DNA from: JALOLV01 sp046295175
Lineage (GTDB): Bacteria > Bacteroidota > Bacteroidia > Cytophagales > Spirosomataceae
Length of the DNA stretch: 64,000 bases
Assembly: GCA_046295175.1 (NCBI GenBank)
Contig: JBKBNY010000006.1
Span: 124,001-188,000, forward strand
Direction: 5' to 3'
The notes under the pieces: generated by a model
What the model was told of the DNA's origin: nothing
Databases searched by the model: none
Seen by the model: only the letters and a program-made list of their open reading frames with translations
Position numbers and translations under genes: made by a program
In this document: positions 43,179 to 50,811 of the stretch, piece by piece
Numbering within the stretch: position 1 is the stretch's first letter
How the letters are laid out: each line of letters starts with the position of its first letter

Positions 43179-43946
43179 ATGGTCATAAAGAATCTTACTG
43201 CTTTGGTTACGGGTGGTGCCTCTGGATTAGGCGAGGCTGTCGTGAGAAGGTTAGTTAAAAATGGTGCAAATGTGGTCATTGCCGACCTAAACGAAGAAAG
43301 AGGTAAAGCCCTCGTCGCAGAATTAGGCCGAAAAACAAAGTTCGCCAAATGTGATGTTTCTTCTGAGAAAGATGCACAAAAAGCAGTAAAATTAGCTATT
43401 TCACGCTACGGGAAACTCCATATTTTGGTAAATTGTGCCGGTGTCGCTCCTCCGGCTCGAACCATCGGTAAAGAAGGACCGCACCCATTGGCCCAATTTC
43501 AAAAAATAATTAATGTCAATTTGGTTGGGTCATTTAATATGATTCGATTGGCAGCTTGGGAAATGGCCCAAAACGAACCTAACGAAGAAGGCGAACGTGG
43601 TGTAATCATCAATACGGCTTCGGTTGCAGCTTATGATGGTCAAATCGGTCAAGCGGCTTACTCGGCATCAAAAGGTGGAATCGTCGGAATGACGCTTCCG
43701 ATTGCTCGTGATTTATCAAGAAATGGAATCAGAGTGATGACTATCGCACCTGGAATTTTCAAAACTCCACTGATGGCCTCGTTGCCCGAAGATGCTCAGA
43801 TTTCGCTCGGTCAGCAAGTTCCATTTCCATCAAGATTAGGTAAACCCGAAGAATATGCCCAATTGACACAAAGCATTATCGAAAATCCAATGCTAAACGG
43901 TGAAGTCATAAGATTGGATGGTGCAATCAGAATGGCTCCGAAATAA
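43179..43946 (+). CDS. Short-chain dehydrogenase, 3-hydroxyacyl-CoA dehydrogenase type 2-like
   Basis: The 255 aa SDR has the NAD-binding TGGASGLGEAVVRRL, LVNCAGVAPP and the catalytic set Ser-Tyr-Lys (INTASVAAYDG, QAAYSASKGGIVGMTL). Its sequence from PARTIGKEGPHPLAQFQKIINVNLVGSFNMIRLAAWEMA to FKTPLMASLPEDAQISLGQQVPFPSRLGKPEEYAQL closely follows mitochondrial HSD10-type 3-hydroxyacyl-CoA dehydrogenases. A role in fatty-acid or branched-chain amino-acid oxidation is thus likely. The DUF1016 gene starts immediately after its stop codon. Confidence 0.92.
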   Translation: MVIKNLTALVTGGASGLGEAVVRRLVKNGANVVIADLNEERGKALVAELGRKTKFAKCDVSSEKDAQKAVKLAISRYGKLHILVNCAGVAPPARTIGKEGPHPLAQFQKIINVNLVGSFNMIRLAAWEMAQNEPNEEGERGVIINTASVAAYDGQIGQAAYSASKGGIVGMTLPIARDLSRNGIRVMTIAPGIFKTPLMASLPEDAQISLGQQVPFPSRLGKPEEYAQLTQSIIENPMLNGEVIRLDGAIRMAPK

Positions 43947-44969
43947 ATGTTTTTTGAAATGTCAATATCCGATAGACAAAATAAAGATTACAGTTCATTA
44001 CTGAATCAAATAAAGATAATTTTTGCTGAAGGACAAGAACGTGTTGTTTATGCTGTTAACACAGCTATGCTTGAAACGTATTGGCAGATAGGTCAGTATA
44101 TTGTCGAATTTGAACAAAAAGGACAAAATAAGGCAATCTATGGATTAAATCTTCTTCAAAATCTCTCAAAAGATTTATCAAAAACCATCGGTAAAGGTTT
44201 TAGTCATAGTAATCTGATGCGTATGCGTCAGTTCTATTTAACTTTTCCAATTTATGCGACAGTGTCGCACAAATTAAGTTGGTCTCACTATGTTGAATTG
44301 ATAAAAATTGATAATAAAATCGAAAGAGAATTTTACGAAAATCAAGCAATTAATGAAAAGTGGGGGCTACGACAACTGAGAAGGCAAATAGAATCAGCTC
44401 TTTATCTGAGATTAGCGGTAAATCAAGACAAGAGAAAAATATTGGAACTTTCGAAGAAAGGACAAATTATAGAAGAACCTATTGATATAATCAAAGATAA
44501 TTATGTATTAGAATTTCTGAAAATACCAGAACCATATCAAATTTCAGAAAAGGAATTAGAGACTAAACTCATTGACAATTTACAGACTTTTCTATTAGAA
44601 TTAGGCAAGGGATTTACATTCGTAGGAAGGCAGTATAAAATTTCAATAGATAATAATCATTATCGAGTAGATTTAGTTTTTTATCATCGAATTCTGAGAT
44701 GTTTTGTACTTATCGACCTCAAGATAGAAGAGGTTAAGCATCAAGACATAGGGCAAATGAATATGTATTTAGGATATTTTGCAGAAGAGGAAAATATAGA
44801 GAATGATAATCCACCAATTGGAATCATATTGACTCGGAAGAAAAATGAATTAATGGTTAAATATGCGACCTACGGAATAAGTACACAACTTTTTGTTTCT
44901 AAATATCAATTATATCTACCCAACGAAGAAGAACTAAGGCGGCAAATTGAATTAATATTAAATGAATAA
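43947..44969 (+). CDS. YhcG/DUF1016 PD-(D/E)XK nuclease-domain protein
   Basis: The 340 aa protein has the DUF1016 N-terminal helical domain (VNTAMLETYWQIGQYIVEFEQ, YGLNLLQNLSKDLSKTIGKGF, LSWSHYVELIKI) and the C-terminal PDDEXK domain with FVGRQYKISIDNNHYRVDLVF and FVLIDLKIEEV (Asp…Asp-x-Lys). The family is widespread and poorly understood. Nuclease activity is inferred from the fold. Codons are more AT-rich than in the flanking metabolic genes, suggesting recent acquisition. The start at 43947 abuts the SDR stop codon; Met 5 at 43959 is an alternative. Its end overlaps the upstream part of the hisC frame. Confidence 0.88.
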   Translation: MFFEMSISDRQNKDYSSLLNQIKIIFAEGQERVVYAVNTAMLETYWQIGQYIVEFEQKGQNKAIYGLNLLQNLSKDLSKTIGKGFSHSNLMRMRQFYLTFPIYATVSHKLSWSHYVELIKIDNKIEREFYENQAINEKWGLRQLRRQIESALYLRLAVNQDKRKILELSKKGQIIEEPIDIIKDNYVLEFLKIPEPYQISEKELETKLIDNLQTFLLELGKGFTFVGRQYKISIDNNHYRVDLVFYHRILRCFVLIDLKIEEVKHQDIGQMNMYLGYFAEEENIENDNPPIGIILTRKKNELMVKYATYGISTQLFVSKYQLYLPNEEELRRQIELILNE

Positions 44970-44979
44970 CAGAATACAA

Positions 44980-46038
44980 ATGGCAAATAATTTTGAATTA
45001 AATAAAATCATCCGTCCACACATTTTGACCCTTACACCCTATTCTTCGGCACGTGATGAATACACAGGCAAAGAGGGTGTTTTTTTGGATGCTAATGAAA
45101 ACCCTTACGGTTCGGTTATTGATGGTGGGTACAATCGTTATCCAGACCCGTATCAGTGGAGTGTAAAGCAGAAATTAGCCCCCATAAAAGGTGTTCGACC
45201 ATCGCAAGTATTCCTCGGAAATGGCTCCGACGAACCCATAGATTTATTGATTCGTGCTACTTGCGAACCACAGAAAGACAATATCCTCATCATGCCACCA
45301 ACCTACGGGATGTATAAAGTTTGTGCTGATATTACGAATGTAAAAGTAATTTCTGTACCCCTGACTCCTGATTTCCAAATCAATAAAAGTGCGGTTTTTG
45401 AAGCAATCAATCAAGATACAAAGTTGGTTTGGATTTGTTCACCCAATAACCCAAGTGGTAATTTATTGAACCAAAACGACATCATCGAAATCATCGAAAA
45501 TTTTGATGGAATTGTAGTGGTCGATGAAGCATATATTGATTTTGCCGATACAAAATCTTTCAATCAAGTCTTAGACCAATACCCAAATTTGGTTGTTCTT
45601 CAAACATTCTCAAAAGCTTGGGGAATGGCGGCTTTGCGTTTAGGAATGGCGTTTGCATCGGAAGAAATCATCAAGATTCTCAATAAGATTAAGTATCCTT
45701 ATAATCTAAATGCCGTAACCCAAAAATTGCTTTTGGAGGCTTTAGAAAATGAATCTAAAAAGAATGAATACGTAGCCCAAATCCTTGAAGAACGTGCATA
45801 TTTGGCAGAAAAACTGAGCGAATTGAGCATAACTCAACACGTTTTCCCATCGGATTCAAATTCGTTATTGGTTAAGTTTGAAGGTGCAAAAACGATTTTC
45901 AATTATTTATTAGAAAACAAAGTAATCGTAAGAGACCGTTCGAGTGTAATACTCTGCGAAGATTGCCTCCGTATCACCATCGGTACAAGAGAAGAAAACG
46001 ATGCTTTGTTGACAGAATTGAAGAATTTTAAGCATTAA
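44980..46038 (+). CDS. hisC: Histidinol-phosphate aminotransferase
   Basis: The PLP enzyme of 352 aa (start at ATG 44980, MANNFELNKIIRPHI; an earlier ATG at 44962 overlaps the preceding gene) transfers an amino group to imidazole acetol-phosphate in histidine synthesis. Motifs are LDANENPYGS, VFLGNGSDEPIDLLIRA, CSPNNPSGN, VVDEAYIDFA and the Schiff-base Lys in TFSKAWGMAALRLGMA. Other his genes are not in this window, so a tyrosine/phenylalanine or other acid-phosphate aminotransferase activity cannot be excluded. It converges with menC and overlaps it by 11 bases. Confidence 0.88.
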   Translation: MANNFELNKIIRPHILTLTPYSSARDEYTGKEGVFLDANENPYGSVIDGGYNRYPDPYQWSVKQKLAPIKGVRPSQVFLGNGSDEPIDLLIRATCEPQKDNILIMPPTYGMYKVCADITNVKVISVPLTPDFQINKSAVFEAINQDTKLVWICSPNNPSGNLLNQNDIIEIIENFDGIVVVDEAYIDFADTKSFNQVLDQYPNLVVLQTFSKAWGMAALRLGMAFASEEIIKILNKIKYPYNLNAVTQKLLLEALENESKKNEYVAQILEERAYLAEKLSELSITQHVFPSDSNSLLVKFEGAKTIFNYLLENKVIVRDRSSVILCEDCLRITIGTREENDALLTELKNFKH

Positions 46039-47116
46039 ATAGAGATAAATCCCAAGATTTTACCTCGTCATATTTCAAGAAGCCAGCTTCGATTGTAAGC
46101 GGACTTTCGATATTATTATGATACAGTTGCCCTGTCCCAAGTCCTTGTGGCAGGGTATTTTTATACTCGGCAGTAAATTGAGCGATGGCGTTCAGCCCGA
46201 CGTTTGATTCTAAAGCCGAGGTAATCCACCAACCAATGTGCATTCTACCCGCAATCTCAATCCATTCTCTACAACTCTGCAAACCACCCAAAAGCGAAGG
46301 TTTCAAAATAATGTATTGCGGCTGAATTTTCTTGAGCAAGCTCATTTTCTGAAAATAATCATTCACTCCAATCAATTCTTCATCGAGTGCAATTGGTATC
46401 GGTGAATTCTTGCAAAGTTGAGCCATCAAATCACGTTGCTTCTGTCGAATCGGCTGCTCAATGCTATGTATTTGATATTCAGCTAATTGATTCAAACATC
46501 CATGCACTTCATCGGGGGTGAAAGCACCATTAGCATCAACCCTAATTGTGATGGTTTCGGCATTAAATTCCGAACGGATTTTCTTTAAAATATCTAATTC
46601 CTTCTCAAAATCAATCGCTCCAATCTTCATTTTGAGCGTTTTGTAACCCGCCTTTAGTTTATCTTCGATTTGTTGAAGCATAAATTCGGGTTTACCCATC
46701 CAAATGAGCCCATTTATATGAATTGATTTCTTAGAATTCGTAAAGTCGTTATTGAATAAAACCCTTTTACAACCATTCATGTAGTCGAGCAAGGCAGTCT
46801 CGAATCCGAAACGAACGGCTGGCAGTTCAGAATCAATCAGTTGATTGATGATAATATTGAGATTCCAAGGAAAAACCTCCAAATCGAGGCTATTAACAGT
46901 TTGGCAAGTATCCTCCAGAATATCTCCAAAGTTTGGTAAATCGTCAATACTCAAATCTTTCAAAACCCCACATTCGCCCAAACCAAAAATAGTCGGGTTG
47001 GCATCATCGAAGATTTTGACAAAGTAGGTGTCCTTCTCGGTGTATGTACCACGAGAGGTTCCGGCTTCGAATTTGAAATTGAGCGTATGTTTAAACCAAG
47101 TTGCTTTAAGAGACAT
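46028..47116 (-). CDS. menC: o-Succinylbenzoate synthase (menaquinone synthesis)
   Basis: The 362 aa enolase-superfamily protein has KTLKMKIGAIDFEKEL with the catalytic Lys pair, VDANGAF, SIEQPIRQKQ, IALDEELIG, ILKPSLLGGLQS and ITSALESNVGL…LPQGLGTGQLY. The QGLGTG and LESNVG motifs fit MenC rather than dipeptide epimerase. It dehydrates SHCHC to o-succinylbenzoate. Bacteroidota use menaquinone as their respiratory quinone. The gene is isolated from other men genes here. Confidence 0.88.
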   Translation of the reverse strand: MSLKATWFKHTLNFKFEAGTSRGTYTEKDTYFVKIFDDANPTIFGLGECGVLKDLSIDDLPNFGDILEDTCQTVNSLDLEVFPWNLNIIINQLIDSELPAVRFGFETALLDYMNGCKRVLFNNDFTNSKKSIHINGLIWMGKPEFMLQQIEDKLKAGYKTLKMKIGAIDFEKELDILKKIRSEFNAETITIRVDANGAFTPDEVHGCLNQLAEYQIHSIEQPIRQKQRDLMAQLCKNSPIPIALDEELIGVNDYFQKMSLLKKIQPQYIILKPSLLGGLQSCREWIEIAGRMHIGWWITSALESNVGLNAIAQFTAEYKNTLPQGLGTGQLYHNNIESPLTIEAGFLKYDEVKSWDLSLFNA

Positions 47117-47263
47117 TTTTTAAGGGTTGCAATGGCAAATGTAAGCAAAAAAATAAAAGCCTAAATTCAAAATTGTGTTTTTAGGCATTTTTTAGAGATA
47201 CAAAATTAATTTTTGCCTCATTTTTTGAAAAACTGAGTTAATGAATCGAACTTTGATGCCGAA

Positions 47264-48382
47264 ATGGATGACAATCACAAATACATACCTCGACCATCTA
47301 CAACAAAGATTGAAACTTCGGATTCAAGTTCTTTGAGCAAAAGAAATTGGATTCATTTGTTCATTAGTTTACTTAAATTTTTACTACTCCCAATCTCGGT
47401 TTTATATGATTTAATCACCCGAATCAGGAATCAATTTTACGATTGGCAAATTTTCAAAACTTATCAGCCACCCATTTTTACGATAAATGTAGGAAATCTG
47501 ACCGTTGGCGGTACTGGTAAAACTCCCCATGTTGAGTATTTGGTTAAGTTATTATCAAGCGAATACAAAATTGCCATTCTGAGTCGAGGATATGGACGCA
47601 AAACCAAAGGGTTTATTCTCGCAAATGCAGATTCTACCGCCGAAAGCATTGGCGATGAACCAATGCAGTATTTTTCAAAATTTGGAGAGAATGTCAAAAT
47701 AGCGGTTTGTGAAAAAAGAGTTGATGGAGCAAAAAAACTGTTAGAGTTATTACCTGATTTACAAGTTTTGATATTGGACGATGCCTATCAGCACCGAGCC
47801 ATTCGCCCTCATTTTAATGTTTTACTGACTGATTTTGGGAGATTATTTTATAAAGATTGGATTTTGCCAATGGGAAGACTCCGTGAAAGTCGAGCTGGGG
47901 CAAGCCGTGCCGATTGGGTAATTGTGAGTAAATGTCCTGATGATCTGGATGAAAAAAGTAAGTTTGAAATTGAAGATAAAATCAAAGAATATTCTCAAAA
48001 AAGTACTTCATTTTCGAGAATAGAATATGGACAACTGACGACCTACAAAAGCCATAGAATCGTATTAAATTCTCCGATTATTGGTCTTTCGGGCATTGCT
48101 CAGCCCAAAATTTTCAACGATTTTCTTGAAAAAAAATACGAAGTGAAATTCTCTAAAAACTTTGCCGACCACCACAGTTTTACGAGAAACGACATTGATG
48201 AAATTTTGAAAGTGAATCAAAAAGAAATTATAGTAACTACCGAAAAAGATTTTGTCAAAATCAATCGTTTATTAAAGGATGAAGAGAAATCGAGGTTTGC
48301 CTATTTACCAATCGAAATTGATTTTTGGGGCGAAAAATCGTTTGACGACATCATTTTAAGAAGAATTAACGAATCTATCTGA
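47264..48382 (+). CDS. lpxK: Tetraacyldisaccharide 4'-kinase (lipid A synthesis)
   Basis: The 372 aa membrane-associated kinase phosphorylates the 4' position of the lipid A disaccharide. Visible are an N-terminal hydrophobic segment (LISLLKFLLLPISVLYDLI), the Walker A-like loop INVGNLTVGGTGKTPHVEYLV, ILSRGYGRK, LGDEP-like IGDEPMQYFSKFG, LDDAYQHRAI (catalytic Asp region) and GIAQPKIFNDFL. An extended tail (IVTTEKDFVKI) is typical. The start at 47264 includes about 15 extra residues compared with the core. A TAACTTTG box at 48393-48400 after the stop codon may serve the next gene. Confidence 0.95.
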   Translation: MDDNHKYIPRPSTTKIETSDSSSLSKRNWIHLFISLLKFLLLPISVLYDLITRIRNQFYDWQIFKTYQPPIFTINVGNLTVGGTGKTPHVEYLVKLLSSEYKIAILSRGYGRKTKGFILANADSTAESIGDEPMQYFSKFGENVKIAVCEKRVDGAKKLLELLPDLQVLILDDAYQHRAIRPHFNVLLTDFGRLFYKDWILPMGRLRESRAGASRADWVIVSKCPDDLDEKSKFEIEDKIKEYSQKSTSFSRIEYGQLTTYKSHRIVLNSPIIGLSGIAQPKIFNDFLEKKYEVKFSKNFADHHSFTRNDIDEILKVNQKEIIVTTEKDFVKINRLLKDEEKSRFAYLPIEIDFWGEKSFDDIILRRINESI

Positions 48383-48467
48383 ATTATTAGCTTAACTTTG
48401 TAACCACATAGAAAGCAATAGAATACATAGGCAATTGTAATAGAAAAAATAGACAAAATAGTATTTG

Positions 48468-50366
48468 ATGAGTAAGAGAAAAAAACAGAATATCCGTTTC
48501 AATCCGTTCGATTTACGTGCTATTATTCTATTGTTAATCAATTTATTATCAATCCACTTCGCTACAGCCCAGATTCTCGATGATTCGACCAAACAAGTTT
48601 ACAGCCTACGAACGGTCAAATACATTCTCGAAGACGATATTCTGAATAACCGCCAAAAGTTTTATCATCCAGATTCGCTGCTTAATGAGTTTCATCTTCA
48701 TAATTTTATTCTAAAAAGCGGCTGGCTTTACCAAGACTTAGGCAATGAAGGCACTGCTTATAAATCAATTTTTTATAACGCACCCGAGCAAATTGGCCGT
48801 CAGTTAGGTTTTGATGTATTTACCAATTACGCTTTCGATGCTCGTGCAATCAAATACTTCAATACAAAGTCGCCTTATACCAACATGAATTATATTCAAA
48901 ACGGTAGAGGAACAACAAGGCTACATTTTACACATTCGCAGAATATTACCGAAAGACTCAATGCCACACTCGACGTAAGACGTTTGAAATCTTCAAAACA
49001 ATATGGAGCTCCACGAACAAGAGAAGATGTCTTGGTTGATAATTGGGCGTTTAATTTTAGTACCAATTACGAAACCAAGAATAAAAAATACGTCATTCTT
49101 GCCAATTACAACCACTTTAATCACGCACCAAACGAGCAGGGCGGCATTCAGGCATTAGATGGAGGATTGCTCTCGGCTGATACTTTGGGGAGAAATTACA
49201 AGCAGTTTTTATCGAGATTAGCATCGGCTTCTTCGCGTGAATGGTGGAATGACCTCCACGTTTATCATCAATACGTTTGGCGAAATGGCTTGCAGTTTTA
49301 TCATGTTTTAGATTACCGCAAATCAATTAATTATTACACCGATGCCGATATGAGCGATAGTCTGGCAAGTGTGGCTTATTATGGCAATATAATCCCAGAA
49401 AACCGACCAGACACTTTATTTCAAGCATTGACTTACAGGCTTTTTGAGAACAAATTTGGTGTCAAAGGTTTTTACAAAGGATTTAATTACAGACTGCACC
49501 TTCGCCAAAGACTTTACAATTACAAGACAAATTACGGTGAAATAAATAATTTAAAACTCCAACCCGAAACCCTCGTGGGTGGCTGGGCAAGTTATTATTT
49601 TCCAGATAGTGTACGAAAGGCATTTGCTGAGGTTGAATTTGGAACAAATCTGGATTATAGTGTAAAAGTAGAATATGTGAGTCCGAGGATAAAAGCGGGA
49701 TTTTTTCAGATTGTTTCGCCCTCAAATCTGATTCAGAATCGTTTTTATAGCCCATTACTTGAATGGGACAACAGTTTCAGAAATACGTTCTCGAATAATA
49801 TTTATGCATCTACCGAACTACGAAAAGGTAAATTGACTTTGATTCCAAACGGACAATATTCAATTATAACCAATTACATTTATTACGATACTGACTTAAA
49901 ACCAAAGCAGACGAGCGAAGCGATTAATATATTGAAATTAGGTTTAACCGCCGAACTCAGATTGAAAAAGTGGACATTCTACAATCAATTATTCGTAACT
50001 ACTAACACAAAAGACAAGTATATTCGTATTCCACTGATAGCCAATAACTTACGAATCAGTTACGATATTCTTTATGCCAAAGTTTTGAAGATTCATACAG
50101 GTATCGAGGTATATTATAAATCTGCTTATTATGCCGATAACTACAATCCGTTGATTCGCCAGTTTCATTTACAGAATCAGCAGAAAGTTTGGGGGTATCC
50201 AGTTGTAGATGCCTTTGCCGATTTGATGGTCAATAAAGTTAGGTTATTCTTCAAATACAACCACCTCAATAATTTGGCATTTAGTACAAATTACTACACA
50301 ACGCCAACTTATCCTGGCTTGAGTGGTACCCTAAATATGGGCGTAAACTGGCCGTTATTTGATTAG
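48468..50366 (+). CDS. Putative outer-membrane porin (Porin_10 family)
   Basis: The 632 aa protein (ATG at 48468; a TTG at 48465 precedes it) has a signal segment (AIILLLINLLSIHFATAQ) and the Porin_10 pattern: LRTVKYILEDDIL…PDSLLNEFHLHNFI, LYQDLGNEGTAYKSIFYN and GFDVFTNYAFDARAIKYFNTKSPYTNMNYIQN. About sixteen or more amphipathic strands follow, and the chain ends …GVNWPLFD. Porin_10 proteins are common Bacteroidota outer-membrane proteins of unknown substrate. A hairpin separates it from the convergent DUF4286 gene. Confidence 0.85.
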   Translation: MSKRKKQNIRFNPFDLRAIILLLINLLSIHFATAQILDDSTKQVYSLRTVKYILEDDILNNRQKFYHPDSLLNEFHLHNFILKSGWLYQDLGNEGTAYKSIFYNAPEQIGRQLGFDVFTNYAFDARAIKYFNTKSPYTNMNYIQNGRGTTRLHFTHSQNITERLNATLDVRRLKSSKQYGAPRTREDVLVDNWAFNFSTNYETKNKKYVILANYNHFNHAPNEQGGIQALDGGLLSADTLGRNYKQFLSRLASASSREWWNDLHVYHQYVWRNGLQFYHVLDYRKSINYYTDADMSDSLASVAYYGNIIPENRPDTLFQALTYRLFENKFGVKGFYKGFNYRLHLRQRLYNYKTNYGEINNLKLQPETLVGGWASYYFPDSVRKAFAEVEFGTNLDYSVKVEYVSPRIKAGFFQIVSPSNLIQNRFYSPLLEWDNSFRNTFSNNIYASTELRKGKLTLIPNGQYSIITNYIYYDTDLKPKQTSEAINILKLGLTAELRLKKWTFYNQLFVTTNTKDKYIRIPLIANNLRISYDILYAKVLKIHTGIEVYYKSAYYADNYNPLIRQFHLQNQQKVWGYPVVDAFADLMVNKVRLFFKYNHLNNLAFSTNYYTTPTYPGLSGTLNMGVNWPLFD

Positions 50367-50376
50367 AGATTCAAAG

Positions 50377-50400
50377 TTGGTCTGACTATCGTCCGACCAA
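50377..50400. terminator. Hairpin between convergent porin and DUF4286 genes
   Basis: TTGGTCTGAC (50377-50386) pairs with GTCCGACCAA (50391-50400) with one mismatch and a TATC loop. No T-tract follows on either strand, so it may be a weak terminator or a simple stem-loop. Confidence 0.5.
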
Positions 50401-50403
50401 AGT

Positions 50404-50706
50404 CTATACAGTTTCTAAAAGTGTATTGAAAGTCATCACTTTTCCTCTAAAAAATGAATCATGACGATAAAGCAACATTTCTCTTTGATTTGTTTCAAAA
50501 TGCTCAAAATCAGTTTGATTCTCAAAAAAAAGCTGAAAAGTATAAGTTACTCCGCCATTATCAATTTCGGTTAATAGTTTAAGAATCGAATGATTATTGA
50601 TTTGTGAGATTTTTTCGATTTCTGGTACAAAATGTGCTTTCATCCATTTGAGCCAATTCTCATGGATACGCTTTTCGACACTAAAAGTAATATTGTATAA
50701 GAGCAT
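50404..50706 (-). CDS. DUF4286-family protein
   Basis: The 100 aa protein shows the DUF4286 pattern: MLLYNITFSVEKRIHENWLKWMKAHFVPEI, followed by YTFQLFFENQTDFEHFETNQREML. This is a small ferredoxin-like alpha/beta fold (dimeric barrel type). The family is Bacteroidota-specific and uncharacterised. It is monocistronic and diverges from the YfhO-like gene. Confidence 0.85.
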   Translation of the reverse strand: MLLYNITFSVEKRIHENWLKWMKAHFVPEIEKISQINNHSILKLLTEIDNGGVTYTFQLFFENQTDFEHFETNQREMLLYRHDSFFRGKVMTFNTLLETV

Positions 50707-50811
50707 TTTCGGGACATTTCGATTGAAAGTTTCGTAATTTCAAAGTGCAAAAATCCGAAGTTTTTTCTTAGAATTGCAGTATAAATTTGTTTTTCTCATT
50801 AATTCAAAAAA

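Noticed and set aside
44962..46038. hisC as evidence of a histidine operon
   Set aside because: No other his gene is in the window; the neighbours are a DUF1016 nuclease and menC.
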